From contig NZ_KB907349.1 in the NCBI RefSeq assembly GCF_000381985.1, positions 1-64,000 on the forward strand: DNA of 64,000 bases, in the 5' to 3' direction. Below the pieces are notes generated by a model. It did not search any database. It was not told where the DNA came from and was given only the letters and a program-made list of their open reading frames with translations. Made by a program: the position numbers and the translations under genes. How positions within the stretch are numbered: position 1 is the first letter of the stretch; each line of letters begins with the position of its first letter. Below are positions 44,908 through 53,179 of the stretch, piece after piece. Origin of the DNA: Novispirillum itersonii subsp. itersonii ATCC 12639. Its GTDB lineage: Bacteria > Pseudomonadota > Alphaproteobacteria > Rhodospirillales > Rhodospirillaceae.

Positions 44908-45013
44908 ATGTTGCCGATTTATCCGGCGACATCGCCCGCCGCTGTACCCCGGCGTTATGGTGCGCCCTTCTGTTTCCGGTATCCGGTTGGAGACCCGAAG
45001 GGAGACCCCGAGA

Positions 45014-45679
45014 ATGCCCCTGTCCCGCCTGCTTGCGGCGGCGTTGCCGCCGGTTCCGTCCCAGATTCCTCTTCCCGGGCTTGACCGCCTGCTGTCCCCC
45101 CGTCTGGGCGGACGGCTGGACGGGATGACCGGCGAAGTTCTGATCCGCCCGACCGATCTGCCGCCCGCTGCCACCGGTGGGGTGCCGCTGGCGGTCAGCG
45201 TGCGGATCGGGGCCGGGGGACGTCTGCGCTGCCGGGTGGTGCTGCGCCCCACCCAGACGGCCGAGGCGGAAATTCATGCGCCGCTGGCGACCCTGTGGAC
45301 GCTGATGTTCGGCGGCGGGCTGGATGGTGACGGCAGCTTCTTCGCCCGTACCCTGCGGATGGAGGGGGATACCGCTCTTGCGATGGCCTTGCGCTATGCG
45401 CTGGAAGACGCCGATCTGACCCCTTCAGAGGTGCTTGCGGCCCTGCCGCCGCTGCCGGAGCGGCTGACCCGCCCGCTGGCCGACCGTCTGATCCACCATG
45501 GCCGGACCGTCGGCACCGTTCTGCGCCGCTGGCAGGATCGCCTGCTGGAGCCGCTGGCCCGGCGGATGCAGCGGCTTGAGCATGACATGGCGGGTCTGGA
45601 AGGGACGGTGACCGCCCTGTCCGCCCGGGCCAGCCGGATGGATGCCCGCCGGGCCCGGCCCACGGAGGGCCTGCAATGA
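45014..45679 (+). CDS. ubiT: UbiT, SCP2-domain factor of O2-independent ubiquinone synthesis
   Basis: A 221-aa protein with an SCP2 lipid-binding domain in its middle: PLAVSVRIGAGGRLRCRVVLRP, then ATLWTLMFGGGLDGDGSFFARTLRMEGDTALAMALRYALED. It is followed by a helical tail (LLEPLARRMQRLEHDMAGLEGTVTALSAR). UbiT binds the prenylated intermediates and works with UbiU-UbiV, which is exactly the downstream gene pair. It starts after GGGAGA and overlaps ubiU by ATGA. Confidence 0.85.
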   Translation: MPLSRLLAAALPPVPSQIPLPGLDRLLSPRLGGRLDGMTGEVLIRPTDLPPAATGGVPLAVSVRIGAGGRLRCRVVLRPTQTAEAEIHAPLATLWTLMFGGGLDGDGSFFARTLRMEGDTALAMALRYALEDADLTPSEVLAALPPLPERLTRPLADRLIHHGRTVGTVLRRWQDRLLEPLARRMQRLEHDMAGLEGTVTALSARASRMDARRARPTEGLQ

Positions 45680-46665
45680 CGCCCCCCCGTCCGATGCCGG
45701 AACTGGTTTGCCCGGCGGGAACCCCTGCCGCCCTGAAGGCTGCGGTCGATGCCGGGGCCGATGCGGTGTACTTCGGCTTCCGGGACCGCACCAACGCCCG
45801 TAATTTTCCCGGACTGAATTTCTCGCATGAGGAAGTCCGCGATGCGGTGGCATTCTGTCACCGGACCGGCGTGCGGCCGATGGTCGCCATCAACACGTTC
45901 CCCGATGCAACCGATGAAACACCGTGGCACCGGGCGGTGGATACCGCTGCCCGGGCCGGGGCCCATGCGGTGATTGTCGCGGATGCCGGGGTGGCGGCCT
46001 ATGCCGCCCGGACGTGGCCGGATCTGCGCCTGCATCTGTCGGTGCAGGCATCCGCCGCCAACCCGGAGGCGATCCGCTGGTACCGGGATGCCTTTGGCAT
46101 CAGCCGGGTGGTGCTGCCGCGTGTATTCACCGTCGATCAGGTGCGGGACACCATTGCCGCCGTGCCGGATGTGGAGATGGAGGTCTTCGTGTTCGGCGGC
46201 CTGTGCGTGATGGCTGAGGGCCGCTGTTCGCTGTCGTCCTATGCCGCCGGACGGTCCCCCAACAAGGATGGGGTCTGCTCTCCGGCGGAGCGGGTGCGCT
46301 ATGAGCAGGACGGGGCGGTGATGGTGTCGCGGCTGGGGCCGCATGTGATCAACCGCTTCGGACCGGGGGAGGAAGCGGGGTATCCCACCCTGTGCAAGGG
46401 CCGGTTCAAGGCCGGGGGGCAGGCGGGGTACCTGTTTGAGGATCCGGTCAGTCTGGATGCCGGGCCGATTCTGCCGGATCTGGCGGCTGCCGGGGTTGCC
46501 GCTTTCAAGATAGAGGGCCGCCAGCGTGGCAAAGCCTACATCAGTGCGGTGGTGAAATCGCTGCGGGAGACTCTGGGCGGTGGCACCGCCAGGGTGGCGG
46601 ACCGTCAGCGCTTTCTGGAAGGGGGCCGCGCCACCGAGGGCGCGTACCGGAAAAGCTGGCGGTGA
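45676..46665 (+). CDS. ubiU: UbiU, U32-family subunit of O2-independent ubiquinone hydroxylase
   Basis: A 329-aa peptidase-U32-family protein (YhbU). The four [4Fe-4S] cysteines are present as GLC, GRC, GVC and TLC with spacings of 7, 17 and 39 residues, the same as in the E. coli protein. MPELVCPAGTPAALKAAVDAGADAVYFGF opens the fold. With UbiV it hydroxylates the ubiquinone ring with prephenate as oxygen donor when O2 is absent. It is translationally coupled to ubiT. Confidence 0.95.
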   Translation: MTPPRPMPELVCPAGTPAALKAAVDAGADAVYFGFRDRTNARNFPGLNFSHEEVRDAVAFCHRTGVRPMVAINTFPDATDETPWHRAVDTAARAGAHAVIVADAGVAAYAARTWPDLRLHLSVQASAANPEAIRWYRDAFGISRVVLPRVFTVDQVRDTIAAVPDVEMEVFVFGGLCVMAEGRCSLSSYAAGRSPNKDGVCSPAERVRYEQDGAVMVSRLGPHVINRFGPGEEAGYPTLCKGRFKAGGQAGYLFEDPVSLDAGPILPDLAAAGVAAFKIEGRQRGKAYISAVVKSLRETLGGGTARVADRQRFLEGGRATEGAYRKSWR

Positions 46666-46679
46666 CGGAGGCACGAGAC

Positions 46680-47582
46680 ATGACCCTGCATCTGACTTTG
46701 GGGCCGGTTCAGTACAACTGGCCGGTGGAGCGCCGGAGGGAATTTTACCGGCAGATTGCCGCCTCGGCGGTGGATACCGTGGTGCTGGGGGAGACGGTCT
46801 GTTTCCGTCGCAGCCCGTTCCTGCGGGAGGCGATGGCCGAAGAGGCTGCCCTGTTATTGGCCGCCGGGAAACGGGTGGTGCTGTCAACGCTGGCGCTGGC
46901 GGTCTCGGCGGCGGAGCGGGCCGATGTGGCCGCCCTGTGCGGACAGGCTGACCTGCTGACGGAGGCCAATGATGCCGGGGCGCTGTATCATCTGCGCGGG
47001 CGGCCCCACTGGGCCGGGCCATTCCTGAACACCTATGCCCCCGGGACGCTGGCGGTGCTGGCGGCCAACGGGGCAGAGCAGGTCTGCCTGCCGTGGGAGC
47101 TGTCGCTGGACAGTCTGCGCCCGCTGGGCCGGACGGCGGCAGGCCTGCGGCTGGAGGTGCCGGTGTTCGGGCGGGTGCCTCTGGCGATTTCGGCCCGGTG
47201 CTATCATGCCCGCCTGCATGGCCTTGCCAAGGATGGCTGCCAGTACGTCTGTGACCGCGATCCCGCCGGGCTGACGGTGGAAACGCTGGAAGGGGCCGAT
47301 TTCCTGCGGATTAACGGGGTCCAGACCCTGTCAGGGGCGGTCCATGCCGCCATTCATGAGGTTGCCGCCCTGCGGGAGGCCGGGGTGGAATCCCTGCGCC
47401 TGATGCCGGAGGCCGGGGACATGGTGGCGGTGATTGCCGCCTTCCGGGCTGTGGCGGACGGGCAGGCTGACCCTGAGACCGCCGAGCGGGTGATCCGGGA
47501 AGCGACCGGCGGCGAGCCCCTGTGCAACGGCTTCCTGCACGGGGTTGACGGTACCGCCTGGGTGGGGGAGGCCGCGGCCTGA
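46680..47582 (+). CDS. ubiV: UbiV, U32-family subunit of O2-independent ubiquinone hydroxylase
   Basis: A 300-aa U32-family protein (YhbV). LHLTLGPVQYNW opens it, LGETVCFRRS carries the first cluster Cys, and SARCYHARLHGLAKDGCQYVCDRD the other three with spacings of 13 and 4, as in E. coli UbiV. The ATG with a GGAGG site is used; a GTG 18 bases upstream overlaps the ubiU stop and is possible. It forms the heterodimer with UbiU. Confidence 0.94.
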   Translation: MTLHLTLGPVQYNWPVERRREFYRQIAASAVDTVVLGETVCFRRSPFLREAMAEEAALLLAAGKRVVLSTLALAVSAAERADVAALCGQADLLTEANDAGALYHLRGRPHWAGPFLNTYAPGTLAVLAANGAEQVCLPWELSLDSLRPLGRTAAGLRLEVPVFGRVPLAISARCYHARLHGLAKDGCQYVCDRDPAGLTVETLEGADFLRINGVQTLSGAVHAAIHEVAALREAGVESLRLMPEAGDMVAVIAAFRAVADGQADPETAERVIREATGGEPLCNGFLHGVDGTAWVGEAAA

Positions 47583-47589
47583 GGGGGCG

Positions 47590-47603
47590 TTGATACAGGT
47601 CAA
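47590..47603. promoter_or_regulatory. FNR/DNR-type box upstream of two Crp/Fnr regulators
   Basis: TTGAT-ACAG-GTCAA, one base away from the FNR consensus and typical of DNR/NNR or FNR sites. It lies 76 bases before the first regulator's ATG, so anaerobic control or autoregulation is likely. Confidence 0.75.
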
Positions 47604-47665
47604 CGTCAGATTTGCCGCGTTGCGGCATGCTGGGGGCCTGTCCGGTTGAGTCCGTGAGTGCCCCG

Positions 47666-48406
47666 ATGTCTACCGTCCAGACTGATCTGTTGCCATGTGC
47701 CCCGCATGATGCGGCCTGCCTGCCTGTTGATCCGGCGGTGGAAGCAACGGCTGCGGCGTGGGAACGGGTCTTCCCCGATCCGGCTTTACGCAGCCGGGTG
47801 CCCCGGGGGGCGGTTCTGGCCGACCCCGGAATGCCGGTTACGGCGGTGAAGGTCTGTCTGGGCGGATTAGTGCTGATTTCCGGTCAAATGGCCGGGGTGT
47901 TCGCCCCGGTAGAACAGGCCGGGCGCGGCTATGTCGCCGGTCTTGAGGCTCTGGGGTCCGGCGGGGAAACCGGCCTGCACCGCTGGCAGGTGCGGGCGGT
48001 GACGCCGGTGGACGTGCTGACGGTGCCAGCGTCACGGGCTCTGGCAGCACTGGCCGCCGACCCGGTTCTGGGCCTGACGGTGCTGGCCGGGCTGACCCGG
48101 CGCCTGCATGACGGACTGGCGGCGGTTGAGGCCCAGAAGCATGTTCCGGCCCGGCTGCGGCTGGCACGGTATCTGCTGGGCGTGCTTGACGGTGGCAGCC
48201 GGGTCTTGCCCCTGCCGAAAAAAGATGTGGCAGGATTGCTGGGAATGACCCAGCAAAGCCTGTCGCGCCTGCTGCGTGAGTTGCGGCAGGATGGGGTTGA
48301 TGTGCAGGGGGCGGTCATCCGCTGTGATGACCGCGACCGTCTGCGGCGGCTGTGCGACCCTGAAGATCTGTGGTCTGACAAGGATTTTGCCGATGCCGGA
48401 GACTGA
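47666..48406 (+). CDS. Crp/Fnr-family transcription regulator 1
   Basis: A 246-aa regulator. An N-terminal cyclic-nucleotide-type beta-roll (VPRGAVLADPGMPVTAVKVCLGGLVLIS, then GYVAGLEALGSGGETGLHRWQV) precedes a long dimer helix (RLRLARYLLGVL) and a C-terminal winged helix with KKDVAGLLGMTQQSLSRLLRELRQDGV. The recognition helix lacks the E-x-x-S-R of FNR (Q-x-x-L-S-R here). There is no FNR-like four-cysteine N-terminus, although Cys residues occur near the start. It is co-transcribed with a second family member. The start at 47666 was preferred; a longer frame opens at 47612. Confidence 0.82.
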   Translation: MSTVQTDLLPCAPHDAACLPVDPAVEATAAAWERVFPDPALRSRVPRGAVLADPGMPVTAVKVCLGGLVLISGQMAGVFAPVEQAGRGYVAGLEALGSGGETGLHRWQVRAVTPVDVLTVPASRALAALAADPVLGLTVLAGLTRRLHDGLAAVEAQKHVPARLRLARYLLGVLDGGSRVLPLPKKDVAGLLGMTQQSLSRLLRELRQDGVDVQGAVIRCDDRDRLRRLCDPEDLWSDKDFADAGD

Positions 48407-49058
48407 TCTGTTTTCCGGTCTGCTGACCGCAGGCGCGCGGCAGGTGGTCGCTGCCGGGCATCCGCTGTTTGTGGCCGGGGATCCGGCGGAACAGCTGTTT
48501 TATGTCTGCGCCGGAACCGTCAAACTGTTCGGGGCGGCGGGGGCGGAAAACGTGCTGCATGTCGCGGCTGCGGGCGACTGGATCGGCCTGTCCGCGCTGG
48601 TGGATGGCCGGGCTTACGCGCTGGGGGCGGAGGCGCTGGAAACCGCCACGGTTCTGCCGCTGCGTCGTGGGGATGTCCTGCGCTGGCTGCGGGCCCATCC
48701 GGTGGCGGTGACGCAGGCACTGGCCCGTCTGAGTGCCCGTTATCAGGACATGGCGGACGACCTTCTTGCCCTGAAGGTGCTGACCCCCCGTCAGCGTCTG
48801 TGCCGGTATCTGGTGCAGCAGATCGGGGAGGAGCCGGTGTCGGGGCCGGCGGACGTGGTGCTGACCGAACGGCATGCGGTGATTGCGGCGCGGATCGGCC
48901 TGACACCGGAGAACCTGAGCCGGGCTTTCACCCGTCTGCGCGGCGACGGAGTCGCCCTGCATCACCGCCGGGTGGCGGTTGCGGACACTGCCGCCCTCCG
49001 TCTTCTGGCCGGGAGACAGGGGGCTGAACAGGCCGATTGTGCGGATTTTCATGACTGA
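48393..49058 (+). CDS. Crp/Fnr-family transcription regulator 2
   Basis: A 221-aa regulator with a beta-roll (HPLFVAGDPAEQLFYVCAGTVKLFGAAGAENVLHVAAAGDWIGLSAL), a dimerisation helix, and a winged helix with RHAVIAARIGLTPENLSRAFTRLRGDGV, an E-x-x-S-R recognition helix as in FNR/DNR. It lacks an iron-sulfur cysteine set, which fits DNR-like NO sensors. Its ATG lies inside the end of the preceding regulator gene. It may bind TTGAT-N4-ATCAA-like sites such as those before ubiT and before this operon. Confidence 0.82.
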   Translation: MPETDLFSGLLTAGARQVVAAGHPLFVAGDPAEQLFYVCAGTVKLFGAAGAENVLHVAAAGDWIGLSALVDGRAYALGAEALETATVLPLRRGDVLRWLRAHPVAVTQALARLSARYQDMADDLLALKVLTPRQRLCRYLVQQIGEEPVSGPADVVLTERHAVIAARIGLTPENLSRAFTRLRGDGVALHHRRVAVADTAALRLLAGRQGAEQADCADFHD

Positions 49059-49171
49059 TCGGTATAAAATGCATTCGGGGAATTGCCGGATCGGCCAAAC
49101 CGCATTATCTCTGGCACGAACTGATGGCGGGACAGGACCTGCCCGGGCGACTTTCGGGGATAGGTGTGCAA

Positions 49172-50434
49172 ATGCGAGTTGTTGCGGCCCGCAAGGGTAA
49201 AGCGGTTATGGCGGTGTCGGCTCTGGTGATGCTTGCGGCCTGTTCGCAGGTGCCCGACTACACCCCCGAGACGGGCCCGCTGCCGGGTGCCTGGCACAAT
49301 CCCGGCGTTTCGCCGCTGGCTTCTGCGGTGGTGACCGATACGGCAGTGATCGCCCCGGAAGACCGCTGGTGGGAAAGCTTCGGCAGCGCCGAACTGAACC
49401 GGCTGATCGAACAGGCCCTGTCGGACGGCAATGATCTGAAAGCGGCCGTGGCGCGGATCCGGCAGGCGCAGGCCCAGCTGGGCACTGCCGAAGCCCCGGA
49501 ATGGCCGAGTCTGTCGGTCAGCGGCGGTGAGACCGCAGCCAAGCGGTCGGCCAGCTCCCGCACCACCAGCGGCGACAGCGCCCGCAGCTATTCTCTTGGG
49601 CTCAGCGCCAGCTACGAAGTTGATTTCTGGGGTAAGCGGGCCGCGTCGGTGCTGTCGGCGGAAAATGCCCAGCAGCGCAGCGCCGTGGCCCAGATCCGCA
49701 CCCAGATCGCGGCGCTGGAGCTTCAGCATGCGCAGGCCCTGAACGCGCTGGCGGCCCTGCTCGGCAAGTCTGCCGGTGAAATCAACGTGCAGGCCCCCGG
49801 CCTGTCCGGGGTGGTCCTGCCGCCGGTAAAGCCGGGTCTGCCGTCTGACATCCTGCGCCGCCGCCCGGATCTGCGCGCGGCGGAAGCCCGCCTGCTGGCG
49901 GCCAATGCCAACATCGGCGAAGCGCGGGCCCGCTATTACCCGTCCCTGACGCTGACGGCGGAACGTGGCTTCTCCAGCGCGGCTCTGTCGTCGCTGCTGA
50001 CCCCGGCCAGTGCCATCTGGTCGATCGGGGGCAGTCTTGCCGCGCCGCTGTTTGACAACGGTGCGATTGACAGCGCGGTTGATCAGGCCAATGCCCGCCG
50101 TGAAGAACTGGCGGCGACCTATCGCCAGAGTGTGATCGACGCCCTGCGCGATACTGAAGATGCGCTGGCGGCCAACCGTTGGCTGACCGAGCAGGAAGAC
50201 CGTCAGGGTGAGGTGGTGACCGCCTCGCGCGAAGCGCGGCGTCTGGCCGATATCCGTTACCGGGGTGGGGCGGTTGCCTACATGACGGTGCTGGATGCGG
50301 AACGGACCCTGCTGCAGGCTGAAGATGCGTCGATTCTGGTGCGTCTGTCGCGCCTGAATGCCGGGGTGAACCTGAGCCGTGCCGTTGGCGGCAGTCTGTC
50401 GCTGCCCGCAGTGGAACCGGCTGCCAAGCCGTAA
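49172..50434 (+). CDS. TolC-family outer-membrane efflux lipoprotein, apparently shortened
   Basis: A 420-aa NodT/OprM-like protein with a lipoprotein signal (LVMLAACSQ, lipid-modified Cys), RWWESFGSAELNRLIEQALSDGNDLKAAVARIRQAQAQLG, YEVDFWGKRAASVLSAENAQ and the second-repeat GLPSDILRRRPDLRAAEARLLAANANIGEARARYYPSLTLTA. Compared with the usual 460-500 aa, about 60 residues are missing after SVLSAEN, where family members have VASSYFQLLALD-type sequence. The first repeat would lose part of its coiled coil and barrel strands. No RND pump or adaptor gene is adjacent. Confidence 0.8.
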   Translation: MRVVAARKGKAVMAVSALVMLAACSQVPDYTPETGPLPGAWHNPGVSPLASAVVTDTAVIAPEDRWWESFGSAELNRLIEQALSDGNDLKAAVARIRQAQAQLGTAEAPEWPSLSVSGGETAAKRSASSRTTSGDSARSYSLGLSASYEVDFWGKRAASVLSAENAQQRSAVAQIRTQIAALELQHAQALNALAALLGKSAGEINVQAPGLSGVVLPPVKPGLPSDILRRRPDLRAAEARLLAANANIGEARARYYPSLTLTAERGFSSAALSSLLTPASAIWSIGGSLAAPLFDNGAIDSAVDQANARREELAATYRQSVIDALRDTEDALAANRWLTEQEDRQGEVVTASREARRLADIRYRGGAVAYMTVLDAERTLLQAEDASILVRLSRLNAGVNLSRAVGGSLSLPAVEPAAKP

Positions 50435-50467
50435 GCAACACCCTTTAGGTGTATGTGTTATAAAAAA

Positions 50468-50499
50468 AACCGGCCCGGAGTGTTCTGGGTCGGTTTTTT
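50468..50499 (+). terminator. Intrinsic terminator after the efflux lipoprotein gene
   Basis: AACCGGCCCGGAG, loop TGTT, CTGGGTCGGTT with G-U pairs, followed by seven T. It isolates the gene from hemP. Confidence 0.85.
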
Positions 50500-50506
50500 T
50501 GACTTT

Positions 50507-50525
50507 AATATTGAGAATCAGTGTT
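50507..50525. promoter_or_regulatory. Fur-box-like site upstream of hemP
   Basis: AATATTGAGAATCAGTGTT matches the 19-bp Fur consensus at 13 positions, about 60 bases before hemP. Iron control of hemP-exbBD-tonB is usual; Fur, Irr or RirA could be the binder in an alphaproteobacterium. Confidence 0.55.
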
Positions 50526-50588
50526 AATTGCAGTATGGCGAAGGGATAAAATATAGAATTCAGCGCTCAGTGATGAAAGGCAGCCGTG

Positions 50589-50828
50589 ATGACCACTTCC
50601 TCCCCGGGCCGGTCCGGGCCGGAGCAGGCGTCGCCGGGGTCCACAGCAGACTCCGGGCCTGACCCTGTGCTGCAAAGAGGGACGGAGAACGGGCCGTCGG
50701 GGACAGGGGCCGGTCTGGTCCGTCTGACCGACCTGCTTGGTACCCGCCGTGAGATTTCCATCCTGCATGGGGACGCGGTGTATACCCTGCGTCTGACGTC
50801 GAACAACCGCCTGATCCTGACCAAATAG
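50589..50828 (+). CDS. hemP: Hemin uptake protein HemP
   Basis: A 79-aa protein. A disordered Ser/Gly/Pro-rich first half is followed by the conserved HemP domain LVRLTDLLGTRREISILHGD, then YTLRLTSNNRLILTK at the C-terminus. HemP/HmuP acts in the cytoplasm as a helper or activator of heme/siderophore uptake genes. AAAGG lies 8 bases upstream. It precedes exbB by about 300 bases. Confidence 0.92.
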   Translation: MTTSSPGRSGPEQASPGSTADSGPDPVLQRGTENGPSGTGAGLVRLTDLLGTRREISILHGDAVYTLRLTSNNRLILTK

Positions 50829-51126
50829 GGGCCTGCGGTGCTGTTTTTGTGAAAACCGCTGAACCGGATTGCCGGTGAAGCGTTAGGACTGACAGGGCAA
50901 GCCAGCCAGTTTCTCTGCCACAGGTTTCAGTGATGAGGCCGGGGTGGGGCCGCCAGCCAGCCTGACAGCCGTGGTTTCCGGGGTGCTGTACGCGACAGCC
51001 GGAAGCCACACCAAAAATGTGGATTGCGGGCTGTGGATCGGGGACAATGCCCCGTCACAGACATCCGCTGATCAATGGCTGTAGACCGGACCGCTGACGG
51101 TGCCGGGCTGATGGAGTTGAGGACTG
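50829..51126. other. Spacer between hemP and exbB, no gene seen
   Basis: About 300 bases without a credible coding frame. It contains repeats of CCAGCC/CAGCC and the segment GTGGATTGCGGGCTGTGGATC. No clear terminator or second Fur box is visible, so read-through from hemP to exbB is possible. Confidence 0.4.
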
Positions 51127-51804
51127 ATGCAAGCCCACGATCTCTCCCTGATCGGACTGTTTATGCAGGCTGATCTGCTTGTGAAGGCAGTGATGATTCT
51201 GCTGGTTCTGGCCTCGGTGGCGAGCTGGAGCATTATTCTTGACCGCAGCATCCGCCTGATCCGCCTGAAGCGTCAGGCGGCGCGGTTTGAGGATGAGGCC
51301 GCCCACGCCCCGCTGGATGCCCTGTCGCACGGCCCGCTGGCTGACAGCATCCTGTCGGCGGCGCAGACCGCCTGGCAGGACCGCACCGCCGATGAAACCC
51401 GCAGCGAGGTACGCGACCGTATTGAGCGGTCGATGCGGTCGGCGCTGGCCCGCAACCTGCGCCATCTGGAATCCGGCCTGCCGTTTCTGGCCACCATCGG
51501 CTCTGCCGCGCCGTTTATCGGTCTGTTCGGCACTGTGTGGGGGATCATGAACAGCTTTACCGCCATCGCCAAGTCGCAGGATACCAGTCTGGCGGTGGTG
51601 GCCCCCGGTATTGCCGAGGCGCTGTTTGCCACGGCGATCGGTCTGGCGGCGGCGATCCCGGCGGTGATGGCCTATAACAAGCTGGCTGTTGATCTGGGCC
51701 GGGTGGCGGCGCAGATGGAAGAGGCGATTTCGGCCATCGGCAACCGTCTGGCCCGTCAGGCGGTGCGCCCGTCTTCTGCGGGTCTGTCGCAGGCGGCGGA
51801 GTAA
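51127..51804 (+). CDS. exbB: ExbB/TolQ-type proton-channel protein
   Basis: A 225-aa inner-membrane protein with three helices: LLVKAVMILLVLASVASWSIIL (about 17-38), GLPFLATIGSAAPFIGLFGTVWGIMNSF (about 118-145), and LFATAIGLAAAIPAVMAYNKL (about 160-180). The GLFGTVWGIM and ATAIGLAAAIPAV motifs define the MotA/TolQ/ExbB family. The adjacent exbD and tonB make ExbB more likely than TolQ. It powers TonB for transport through receptors such as BtuB. Its stop is 4 bases before exbD. Confidence 0.92.
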   Translation: MQAHDLSLIGLFMQADLLVKAVMILLVLASVASWSIILDRSIRLIRLKRQAARFEDEAAHAPLDALSHGPLADSILSAAQTAWQDRTADETRSEVRDRIERSMRSALARNLRHLESGLPFLATIGSAAPFIGLFGTVWGIMNSFTAIAKSQDTSLAVVAPGIAEALFATAIGLAAAIPAVMAYNKLAVDLGRVAAQMEEAISAIGNRLARQAVRPSSAGLSQAAE

Positions 51805-51808
51805 GATC

Positions 51809-52252
51809 ATGGGCATGGGTGTCGGAGGGCCGTCAGGCGGGCGGGACAGTTACCGTCCGCTGTCAGAAATCAACGTGACCCCGCTGGTTGACGTGATGCT
51901 GGTGCTGCTGATCATTTTCATGGTCGCGGCACCGCTGATGACGGTCGGGGTCCCGGTGGATCTGCCGAAAACGACGGCGGAGCCGGTCAAGCCGCCGAAA
52001 GACCCGGTGGTGGTGACGTTGACGAAAGACGGCAAACTGTTTCTGCTGGAACAGGAAGTCCCGGCTGACCAGCTTGATCAGCGCCTGAAGGCGCTGGCGG
52101 CGGAAGATCCGTCCCGGCTGGCCTATGTCCGGGCTGACCGTGGCCTGGATTACGGGCAGGTGATTGATCTGATGGGCCGGATCGGCCAGAGCGGTTTCTC
52201 CAAAGTCTCGCTGATGGCGGAAATGCCGCAGGGTGGAGGCGCCCAGCCGTGA
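51809..52252 (+). CDS. exbD: ExbD/TolR-type protein
   Basis: A 147-aa protein with a short cytoplasmic start (PLSEINVTPLVDVMLVLLIIFMVAAP: the Asp in LVDVML is the proton-path residue), one membrane helix and a periplasmic domain (VVTLTKDGKLFLLEQEVPADQL, VRADRGLDYGQVIDLMGRIGQSG). It forms the ExbB-ExbD motor. The tonB GTG start overlaps its stop. Confidence 0.93.
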   Translation: MGMGVGGPSGGRDSYRPLSEINVTPLVDVMLVLLIIFMVAAPLMTVGVPVDLPKTTAEPVKPPKDPVVVTLTKDGKLFLLEQEVPADQLDQRLKALAAEDPSRLAYVRADRGLDYGQVIDLMGRIGQSGFSKVSLMAEMPQGGGAQP

Positions 52253-53043
52253 CGGCCGACAGTGCGGTTATGCCCATGATGACGGCGGTTCCTGCCGGTT
52301 CGCCCCGTCCCCGCTGGGCGGCAGCCGGGACGGCTGCGTCGCTGGTCGTTCATGGCGGCCTGCTTGGCGTGCTGGTCTGGGGCACCCTGCGGGAGCCCCC
52401 GCCGCCGCAGATGCCGTCAGAACAGCCGGTTGAGATGGTGTTTGTTGCCCCACCTCCGCCGCCTGCTCCGCCGGTGCCGCAGCCGGTGACCGAACCGCCG
52501 CCGGAACCGCCGCCGCCCCAGCCGGTGCCGCCGGAGCCCCCGGTCATTGAGCCGCCGCCGCCGGTGATCACCAGTGCTGCGGCGGTTGCCCCGCCACTGG
52601 CCAAGCCACCGGAAAAGAAGAAGCCGCCACCGAAGAAAAAAGAACCCCCGCCGCCGCCTGCTCCTGCAGCTCCGGTGCCGGTGGTGGAAACGCCGCCGGT
52701 GCAGGCCCCGGTTTCTCCGGCCCCGCCTGCGCCGCCGCAGATCCGGGGTCCGGTCTCGGCAACGCCTGACTATCTGGGGCTGGCATCGGCCCATCTGCAG
52801 AAGTACCGCGACTATCCCCGGGCAGCGCAGCGCCGGGGGATTCAGGGGCGTGGGGCGGTGCTGATCGTGCTTGGCCGTGACGGTCATGTGCGGTCGGTCA
52901 CGGTGCGTCAGTCCACCGGCAGTGATCTGCTGGATGAAGCGATGCTGAAAACGGTCGAACGTGCCAATCCGCTGCCGCCGAATCCGCAGGCGGATGGACC
53001 GGATCTGGAACTGCTGCTGCCCTTTGATTACGGTCTGCGCTAA
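52249..53043 (+). CDS. tonB: TonB energy-transducing protein
   Basis: A 264-aa protein. It has an N-terminal membrane anchor (about residues 25-45, AGTAASLVVHGGLLGVLVWG), a long Pro/Glu/Lys-rich rod that spans the periplasm (alternating PPP, EPP and KKK runs, about 55-160), and a C-terminal TonB fold with DYPRAAQRRGIQGRGAVLIV and VRQSTGSDLLDEAMLKTVERA, preceding NPLPPNP. The GTG start overlaps exbD; an ATG 21 bases later is possible. It is the partner of BtuB and of other TonB-dependent receptors. Confidence 0.94.
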   Translation: MTADSAVMPMMTAVPAGSPRPRWAAAGTAASLVVHGGLLGVLVWGTLREPPPPQMPSEQPVEMVFVAPPPPPAPPVPQPVTEPPPEPPPPQPVPPEPPVIEPPPPVITSAAAVAPPLAKPPEKKKPPPKKKEPPPPPAPAAPVPVVETPPVQAPVSPAPPAPPQIRGPVSATPDYLGLASAHLQKYRDYPRAAQRRGIQGRGAVLIVLGRDGHVRSVTVRQSTGSDLLDEAMLKTVERANPLPPNPQADGPDLELLLPFDYGLR

Positions 53044-53091
53044 GGCCGGGGCTGAGCCCGATTCTGTGCCGATCATGGGGACAACGACATC

Positions 53092-53127
53092 AACCGGCTT
53101 TCCGACCTCGGGAAGCCGGTTGTTTTA
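53092..53127 (+). terminator. Terminator after tonB
   Basis: AACCGGCTTTCC, loop about 6, GGGAAGCCGGTT followed by GTTTTATGG. It ends the hemP-exbBD-tonB operon. Confidence 0.8.
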
Positions 53128-53179
53128 TGGAAAACAGATCGCCGACTGCGGGCGGTGAGGGGGCTGACGGGTCCGGGTC

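Noticed and set aside
42647-45277. 876-codon minus-strand frame opposite the ABC exporter and ubiT
   Set aside because: Antisense to genes with clear motifs; repeated His/Arg/Gln pattern is typical of shadow frames.
52440-52760. Low-complexity repeat region
   Set aside because: It is the Pro/Glu/Lys rod of TonB in frame, not a DNA repeat of its own.
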